Below are positions 43,184 to 48,299 of a DNA stretch of 48,299 nucleotides, piece by piece. The position numbers were made by a program, and so were the translations under genes. Source of the DNA: Candidatus Poribacteria bacterium (lineage in GTDB: Bacteria; Poribacteria; WGA-4E; WGA-3G); assembly GCA_009841255.1 (NCBI GenBank), contig VXMD01000018.1:156736-205034 (forward strand), read 5' to 3'. Each line of letters opens with the position of its first letter. Within the stretch, counting starts at the first letter, position 1. The notes beneath the pieces are model-generated. The model searched no databases. It saw only the letters and a program-made list of their open reading frames with translations, and had not been told where the DNA came from.

Positions 43184-45799
43184 TCATAATTGTAGCACTT
43201 CATCAAGGGCTTCTCGGAATTCATTTTGGTTTTTATCCTGATAAAACGGCAAACCGACAATGCGATAGTTCTTATCTTCTATGATGAGCTCACTTTTACG
43301 CTCGGTATCAATCTCTTTCAGAAAATCTTCTTTCCATCTGTCAAAATCTTCAATGTGCTCGCCTTTAGGTTCAATAAAAAGTTGGTAACTCAGTGTTTCA
43401 CCATTTTTCTTACCCAGAAAGAGGACAAAGTCGGGTTGGAAGGCTTGTCCATCAAAGAAGTTATAGATAGAAAAATGTCTTTCGTTGCGGATGAGATAAA
43501 CACCATCGTAAGTTTTCTGTAGATCCTCAAGATGTGTCTGTAGAAATTGCACGAATGCTTTTTCTTCACCGGTGCCGTAGAGACCATTAAAAGCAAACCA
43601 TTCTTCGGCTTTCGCGAGATGCTCGGCTGGATGACTCTCATCAGCACGCGGATTATTAGTGCTGAATTTCAGGAGTTTGTCCTTAAAAACATCGCGGATT
43701 TGTTCCTGATAAAAATGTTTCGTGCCTTCTTGTTCAGTAATTTGTTTGCGAAGTTCGACTTCAATTTTTTCCAAAAGATCACAACACGCCCTGAGTTTTT
43801 CTGAGGCTTCATCTTCCAATTGAGAAAAATCTCCTTTGAAAGTGATTGACAAGCCTCCCAAATAGTTATCTGAAGTTCTAAATTCGAGCATTGATTTCAA
43901 CTGCGGAAAATATCGTTTGAGGGATGCAAACTGGAAAAACGGATTACGCGCAATGGCGGTCTGGACAATATTCGGTTCAATATCTGTCATGGGTATGTCT
44001 TGACTGTCCTTGTTTCGCGTCGTATAAGTTTGGTCACTCTCTATCATACCCGTTACACCTCCAGATGCTTCATAGATGGTATGCTCATGCCATTTCCTTT
44101 TCACGCTTAGATCCGCCAAGTCCTCAAAAGATTTGACATGCTGATAGTCTTTCTGCGTCTGTCTATTCAACCAGATAACACCATATTTGTAAAGATCTGT
44201 TTCCTTGAATTTCTCCTTCAATTCCAGTTTACACGTTACGACCTGTTCATCCATTAGACCTCTCTCGACTAACGCTTTTTTGATCTCAGTGATATAGGGC
44301 AAATCGTTAATGCTATGATAATGAAATTCTTCCAAAACGCGGAGTTCATGTTCAATGTCTTCGTCAAATTTGCGTTTATACTTATCCTCGTGTTCCGGTG
44401 GCAGGCTAAAAGGATAATAGCGGGCACCGCGCCCGATAAGTTGCGCTTCGGCGATTGTTGATTTTCCAATTTTGTTATGTCCTGTACTGCCGGTATCATA
44501 ACAGCGCACGATATCAAACAGGTTCAATACATCCCATCCCTCACTGAGCATTTGCACGGCGAAGATGGCACGAATAGGGTTGTTTTCTTCTTCAAGTCTA
44601 TTTACCTCTACCTGATACTTCTCTTTTTCGACTTTGGAGTTGACAGCGAGACAGTATCTCTCGTGGAAATCCGTTTTTAGATCGCGTGCCAGTCGCTCGG
44701 AACTGATATTGCGTTTATCAAAGAAACGAAATGCCTGCTTAATAATCGGAACTTCAGACCTCCGAATCCTGTCAATATCCTTTCCGGTGAGCCCATCAAT
44801 CAACCTATGGAAGTCTGCTTTGTTATCTTTGGACTCTTGGATTGATTTCCCCTTAAACAGAATGACGGGTTTGAGTTGGATCTTGTATTTCAAGGCAACA
44901 GACTGCTTGTAATGACTGAGAAGGGTTGCCTGCAAAGTACGGTCCTCCAGACTGAAATCGGACCTCACGATTTCAATGTCTTTTGAGTATTTGTCGTTCC
45001 GAAATTTTACCAAATCATAGCGGTAGATGACCTTATTCCGATACTTTTCTACTATTGCAGGCTTTTTGTCTTCAAAGGTGGCACTGAACCCCAGTAACAA
45101 GTTATCCTTGTTCGCTTTAAATATCTTTTCGACGGTGTTCTCCCATGTCGGCTTTTCCTTCTGATTCAATTTCTCTCCTGCCAAGTCAAATTCTATCTGC
45201 TGTTTCCCCCGCTGTTTCGCCAAGGCGTTTAGATGGTGGTCTTCATCTGCCAAGAGAACGGTTTTCTTATTCTTGAAATCTTCAATGGTTACAGAATTTT
45301 CCTTTTCGACTTTCAGGTCGCTGTGTAACTTCTGGATGGTGGCAAATCGGATGTTGATGTCGTTCTCGCTGATGCCTTCAAAATTGTCTACTTCTGTTAC
45401 CTTGACCTGTTTCCCCCCGAAATAGATATTTGTATTGAAAAGGTATTTTGAGGATCCCGAGTTGAGGAAATTGTCTTTCGTTTTTTCAATGATGTTGTCA
45501 GCGTTGACGAAAAAGAGGAAGTCCCGATATCCCTGTTCATAAAGATAGAGAACCAACCCTGCCATGATAAGCGTCTTACCGCTGCCGGTTGCCATATTGA
45601 ACAACAGATGTAAAGGATTTCTTTTCCCCGGGAAACTCTTGTTTAAGCAGTGAATGAACCTTGCAAACGCTTCCACTTGATAATCACGGATTTCAAACTT
45701 GGGATGCAGATTTTGCGTAATGCTATCGGGCATTTCCTTGTCCAAAACATCAAACTGGGACAGTGTATCAAGTTGTTCATAAAGAAATTGTTCAGACAT
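43184..45799 (-). CDS. Type III-like restriction subunit (Res, DEAD/DEAH helicase with nuclease)
   Basis: The 871-residue protein has superfamily-2 helicase motifs: NMATGSGKTLIMAGL (motif I, about residue 68), LLADEDHHLNALAK (motif II as DEDH), GFSATFEDKK (III), and AQLIGRGARYYPF (VI). Close to the C-terminus FQPDFVLFLGKK and LFIEPKGEHI form a PD-(D/E)XK nuclease site (PD...ExK). This is the layout of type III Res enzymes, which cut after translocation and need the Mod subunit. The operon has Mod upstream (47463) with a HEPN protein between. The island from here on is AT-rich. Confidence 0.93.
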   Translation of the reverse strand: MSEQFLYEQLDTLSQFDVLDKEMPDSITQNLHPKFEIRDYQVEAFARFIHCLNKSFPGKRNPLHLLFNMATGSGKTLIMAGLVLYLYEQGYRDFLFFVNADNIIEKTKDNFLNSGSSKYLFNTNIYFGGKQVKVTEVDNFEGISENDINIRFATIQKLHSDLKVEKENSVTIEDFKNKKTVLLADEDHHLNALAKQRGKQQIEFDLAGEKLNQKEKPTWENTVEKIFKANKDNLLLGFSATFEDKKPAIVEKYRNKVIYRYDLVKFRNDKYSKDIEIVRSDFSLEDRTLQATLLSHYKQSVALKYKIQLKPVILFKGKSIQESKDNKADFHRLIDGLTGKDIDRIRRSEVPIIKQAFRFFDKRNISSERLARDLKTDFHERYCLAVNSKVEKEKYQVEVNRLEEENNPIRAIFAVQMLSEGWDVLNLFDIVRCYDTGSTGHNKIGKSTIAEAQLIGRGARYYPFSLPPEHEDKYKRKFDEDIEHELRVLEEFHYHSINDLPYITEIKKALVERGLMDEQVVTCKLELKEKFKETDLYKYGVIWLNRQTQKDYQHVKSFEDLADLSVKRKWHEHTIYEASGGVTGMIESDQTYTTRNKDSQDIPMTDIEPNIVQTAIARNPFFQFASLKRYFPQLKSMLEFRTSDNYLGGLSITFKGDFSQLEDEASEKLRACCDLLEKIEVELRKQITEQEGTKHFYQEQIRDVFKDKLLKFSTNNPRADESHPAEHLAKAEEWFAFNGLYGTGEEKAFVQFLQTHLEDLQKTYDGVYLIRNERHFSIYNFFDGQAFQPDFVLFLGKKNGETLSYQLFIEPKGEHIEDFDRWKEDFLKEIDTERKSELIIEDKNYRIVGLPFYQDKNQNEFREALDEVLQL

Positions 45800-45834
45800 T
45801 ATACATTTCCTGGAAATATAAAAGTGAGTCGTAG

Positions 45835-45853
45835 CACAAACTGGCAGTTTGTG
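45835..45853. other. Palindrome CACAAACTG-G-CAGTTTGTG between HEPN and Res genes
   Basis: A perfect 9-bp inverted repeat around a single base, ending one base before the HEPN stop codon and 35 nt before the Res start. It has no T run; an operator or RNA-processing site is possible. Confidence 0.45.
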
Positions 45854-47407
45854 TTATGTGGTCTCTTCACCGAGTATCAAACTGTTCCAATTGGGAAATT
45901 CGCCATCTTCCAGAATCTTTATTATTGATTCTTGACATAAATCTTGTGCTTGTGTGATTAATTCCGAGATCTCTTCTTGAGTATAAGGTCTTTTCTTCGT
46001 TCTACTAATTTTTTTCTCGGGTAATTTCCCATTATGGATAACAGCGGAACGCCAATCGTATAACCTATTAAAAATTTTCATTAACTCCTTCCGATCCTTC
46101 GTTTTTTCCTTTAAGTACCAAGCAGCATAAAGACGAAGGCGAAAGGATAATTCGGTTGGTTCAGGTATATTCGATAGATAGAGGGATTCAAGTGCTATTG
46201 CCAAGTCAATTATTTTATCTTCAGGAATCTGAGATGTTTTAGACTTTATCCATCTATCAATAGGAATTTGTAGTTTTTCCCCGATGTTTGATGACGGGTT
46301 AGTTAAGAGTTGATATAGACACTTGGCTCTATCTATGTCAGTTTCATTAATTACGTGGATGCCAGATCCAGAGTCTATCATGACACGGGGGCGCATTAAT
46401 TTCGTATACCACCAGTCTCCCACTTTGAAAAGCTCGTCTTCATCTATATATTGCCATTGAAATAGAGGTTTAACAGCATAATTAGCAATTAAGGATAACG
46501 CATGGTAGAATTTATCCACATCAAAATTCGGAAATTCCGCGCTTTTTATTTTAATTTCAAACCGATCGGAGATATCTACTCCTTCAATAGATTTGACAGA
46601 AGGCTTGCAGAATAGGGGTGATACGGTATAATCAATTATAAGGAGAATAGCCTCAGAAAACAATGATAGATGCAATGCCATCGGAGATTCAGACCAAGAT
46701 TGTATCTTGTCTTCCGTAAGAATAAAACTTTCCTGAAACAAATACGAGGGGAAACCTGCAGCATAACTTGGAAGTTCGATAAACCCGGATTGCTCACTTT
46801 CACACAGATCCCATATTTGTCCTATAGTACAACTTGGAAGTTGGACAAACTTTATTCCTTCAGCAATGTGTGTCTCGCGAATCTGTGTTTTGCTTGCTTC
46901 TCTTGTCGTACCAGAATATTGTACACGAAGATCTTGTAAAAATATTATTTTTTGAAAAGTTCCGCTCGTCTCTCTGGTGCATCTATCAAGTGCTAATATT
47001 GCTTGTTCTGTTCCGTTAGCGATGGCGATCTCCAGAAATTTTTCTAATAGACTGTCCAGGCCGCAAGGGATTAGGCGCCTGGCATCGCGTGTGGCAGCCT
47101 TGGCGGTCTGTATCCAATAAGTAGGCAAATCTAAAGATTCATCTTCAAATTCATGTTCGCGGATATAGTCTGCTAATTCTTCCTTCATAAAATCAAAAAG
47201 TTTTGATTTCACCGCGTCATCTTGAATATTCAGCCGATAGTCCAAAATAGATGACAAATCGGGTCTGTAAGACTTTTGAAATGCTTTGACCCATTCTCTA
47301 TACTCCTCAACTGATATACGTTTATATCCTTTAGGTGCCTCAATTATGACATTCTGTCTTGCTTCATGTAGCAATTGCCTCAGTTCCACTTTTCTTTCCT
47401 CAGTCAT
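45854..47407 (-). CDS. HEPN-domain (Apea-like) protein embedded in a type III restriction operon
   Basis: The frame opens at 47431, but the ATG at 47407 is preferred because AAGGGA lies about 8 nt upstream. The 517-residue protein has no recognised domain in its N-terminal 370 residues. Its C-terminal part (about 390-480) contains DKIIDLAIALESLYLSN, RLYAAWYL and WRSAVIHNGKLP, the arrangement of Apea-like HEPN domains. R-S-A-V-I-H is the R-x4-H motif of HEPN ribonucleases, so the catalytic pair is present. It stands between Mod and Res in the same direction (55 nt each side), which suggests that it is a defence component added to or controlled with the restriction system. It could be an abortive-infection toxin, but this is inference. 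Confidence 0.75.
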   Translation of the reverse strand: MTEERKVELRQLLHEARQNVIIEAPKGYKRISVEEYREWVKAFQKSYRPDLSSILDYRLNIQDDAVKSKLFDFMKEELADYIREHEFEDESLDLPTYWIQTAKAATRDARRLIPCGLDSLLEKFLEIAIANGTEQAILALDRCTRETSGTFQKIIFLQDLRVQYSGTTREASKTQIRETHIAEGIKFVQLPSCTIGQIWDLCESEQSGFIELPSYAAGFPSYLFQESFILTEDKIQSWSESPMALHLSLFSEAILLIIDYTVSPLFCKPSVKSIEGVDISDRFEIKIKSAEFPNFDVDKFYHALSLIANYAVKPLFQWQYIDEDELFKVGDWWYTKLMRPRVMIDSGSGIHVINETDIDRAKCLYQLLTNPSSNIGEKLQIPIDRWIKSKTSQIPEDKIIDLAIALESLYLSNIPEPTELSFRLRLYAAWYLKEKTKDRKELMKIFNRLYDWRSAVIHNGKLPEKKISRTKKRPYTQEEISELITQAQDLCQESIIKILEDGEFPNWNSLILGEETT

Positions 47408-47462
47408 TTCATCATTCCCTTTCAACACCATTATTGGTCTGAATCCCCATAAAATGCCTTAT

Positions 47463-48299
47463 TTAATACTTTATCCACTTCACTGACCGCAAAGTCTCAT
47501 CCTCTATTTCGGAGAGATGGACATACAATTGGTTCTTATTCAGCAGTTCCGCTAACAGTTGTTTCTGTTTCTCAGCGTCGTTGATGGCGATAAACTGTTC
47601 TTCTGCCTCCTCCGGTTTTTGAGGTTTGACATACCAATTCAGAACGGAATTTTTTGACATATCGTGATAGATGCCCAAAAGTTCTTCACTTGACCTTGCT
47701 GATTGGATGCGCTCCATGAAAACTTTGTTGTAAGGCATCAATTCACAATAAACAAAATCACCTCCACCTTGCCATTTAACAGATTTGGAGATGCCGCTTG
47801 GCTCACCAGCAACCACTTTTGTTAAGCGTTCTATTGTGATAGTTTTCACGTAATCCATCTGTTCAATGCCTATGTATTGCCTGCCCATCTTATGAGCAAC
47901 TGCGGCGGCTGTACCGCTCCCAACGTGAAAATCCATAATCAGATCGCCTTCAACTGTGCCAAAACTAAGTATTTTTTTTAGCAACACTTCGGGTTTTTTG
48001 CCATTTTTGAACTCAACGCCACCTTCAAGATGCAAACTGGCATTTGGAATGTTCCACAAATTCGTCAATTTTGATTTCCGATACACATCGCCCTCTATTT
48101 CTATCAATATCTCTGATAAAAATGATAAAATTCTGCGATTCATAAAATACACTTTACTTTGTGTACCAGCCCTCTTTCCTTTAGTTGGCGTATATTCAAT
48201 GAATGATAATCCTTTCGCCGGGAGTTGTCCCCGAATCGCGAGTATTGAAGTGCCACCGTTTATTCAGACCACAATTTCGCAAATTTAATCCAAGTTTTG
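47463..48299 (-). CDS. Type III DNA methyltransferase (Mod) C-terminal part, frameshifted, 5' end outside window
   Basis: From the window edge to about 48264 one frame reads KTWIKFAKLWSE and then hits a stop, while another frame carries on directly with INGGTSILAIRGQLPAKG..., so a -1 frameshift (one missing A in GAATAAA, about 48261-48266) separates the two. Read across it, the protein continues through VEFKNGKKPEVLLKKILSF, a SAM-binding motif I (DFHVGSGTAAAVAHKMG) and IGIEQMDYV, to a TAA at 47463. These are the C-terminal part of a beta-class adenine methyltransferase of the type III Mod type, whose catalytic D-P-P-Y motif lies outside the window. It is the first gene of the Mod-HEPN-Res unit. 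Whether the frameshift is biological or a sequencing error cannot be told. Confidence 0.85.

Noticed and set aside
43184-43186. TGA at the end of the Res gene as a possible Sec codon
   Set aside because: The following codons do not continue a conserved domain and no suitable hairpin was seen; likewise for the TGA ending the sulfatase at 19077.

Overview
The window looks like a piece of a bacterial chromosome from the candidate phylum Poribacteria (sponge-associated or marine) or a close relative in the Planctomycetes/Poribacteria sphere. This is inferred from gene content alone: planctomycete-type cytochrome (PSCyt1)/DUF1549/DUF1553 and DUF1501 proteins, Cys-type sulfatases, a phytanoyl-CoA dioxygenase, a sulfatase-modifying-factor-like lipoprotein, LamG and WD40 proteins, a giant YCF48-repeat lipoprotein, and Uma2 and GxxExxY proteins. 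No rRNA, tRNA or CRISPR array was recognised.

Layout. 1-4.9 kb: the end of a coiled-coil membrane protein, a GxxExxY gene set among GTGATTT-type short repeats, a long regulated-looking leader, a large secreted lamin-tail-domain protein and a small coiled-coil membrane protein. 4.9-15.8 kb (minus strand): SUMF1-like lipoprotein, LamG protein, SNF2/SWIM helicase, von Willebrand A protein, a Uma2 remnant cut by a MITE-like element, a YCF48 propeller lipoprotein of about 1370 residues, a polytopic membrane protein and YceI. 16-32 kb (plus strand): cytochrome/WD40/HMA protein, sulfatase, DNA methyltransferase, secreted GATase-like protein, WD40 protein, the PSCyt1-DUF1549-DUF1553 and DUF1501 pair, a selenoprotein N homologue, a pre-peptidase-domain protein and tgt. 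32-39 kb (minus strand): ABC ATPase, PfkB kinase, membrane protein, pantoate-kinase-like GHMP kinase and sulfatase. 39-48.3 kb (minus strand): a defence-like island with AAA ATPase/DUF4276/AAA ATPase, a phytanoyl-CoA dioxygenase, and a type III-like restriction operon (Mod, HEPN protein, Res) that is visibly more AT-rich.

The main discovery is two in-frame UGA codons that conventional gene calling reads as stops. At 17434-17436 a TGA replaces the first cysteine of the GMTCxxC metal-binding motif of an HMA domain fused behind a cytochrome/WD40 protein. At 27254-27256 a TGA sits at the Sec position of a homologue of animal selenoprotein N (motif C-U-G). Each is followed, 22-23 nt downstream, by nearly the same hairpin (GAGTGC-AGGAT-GCACTC and GAGGGC-AGGT-GCTCTC), as expected of bacterial SECIS elements. 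Both genes are therefore annotated as single full-length selenoproteins, and the host should carry SelA/SelB/SelC/SelD outside the window.

A second pattern is a shared C-terminal motif, GKLxxxWGxhK (h = hydrophobic) at the extreme end, in three otherwise unrelated secreted proteins. It resembles a sorting or anchoring tag. The intergenic spaces also carry a MITE-like repeat family with TTCCTTGCGG ends, and a heptamer repeat has become the start codon and signal-peptide region of one gene.
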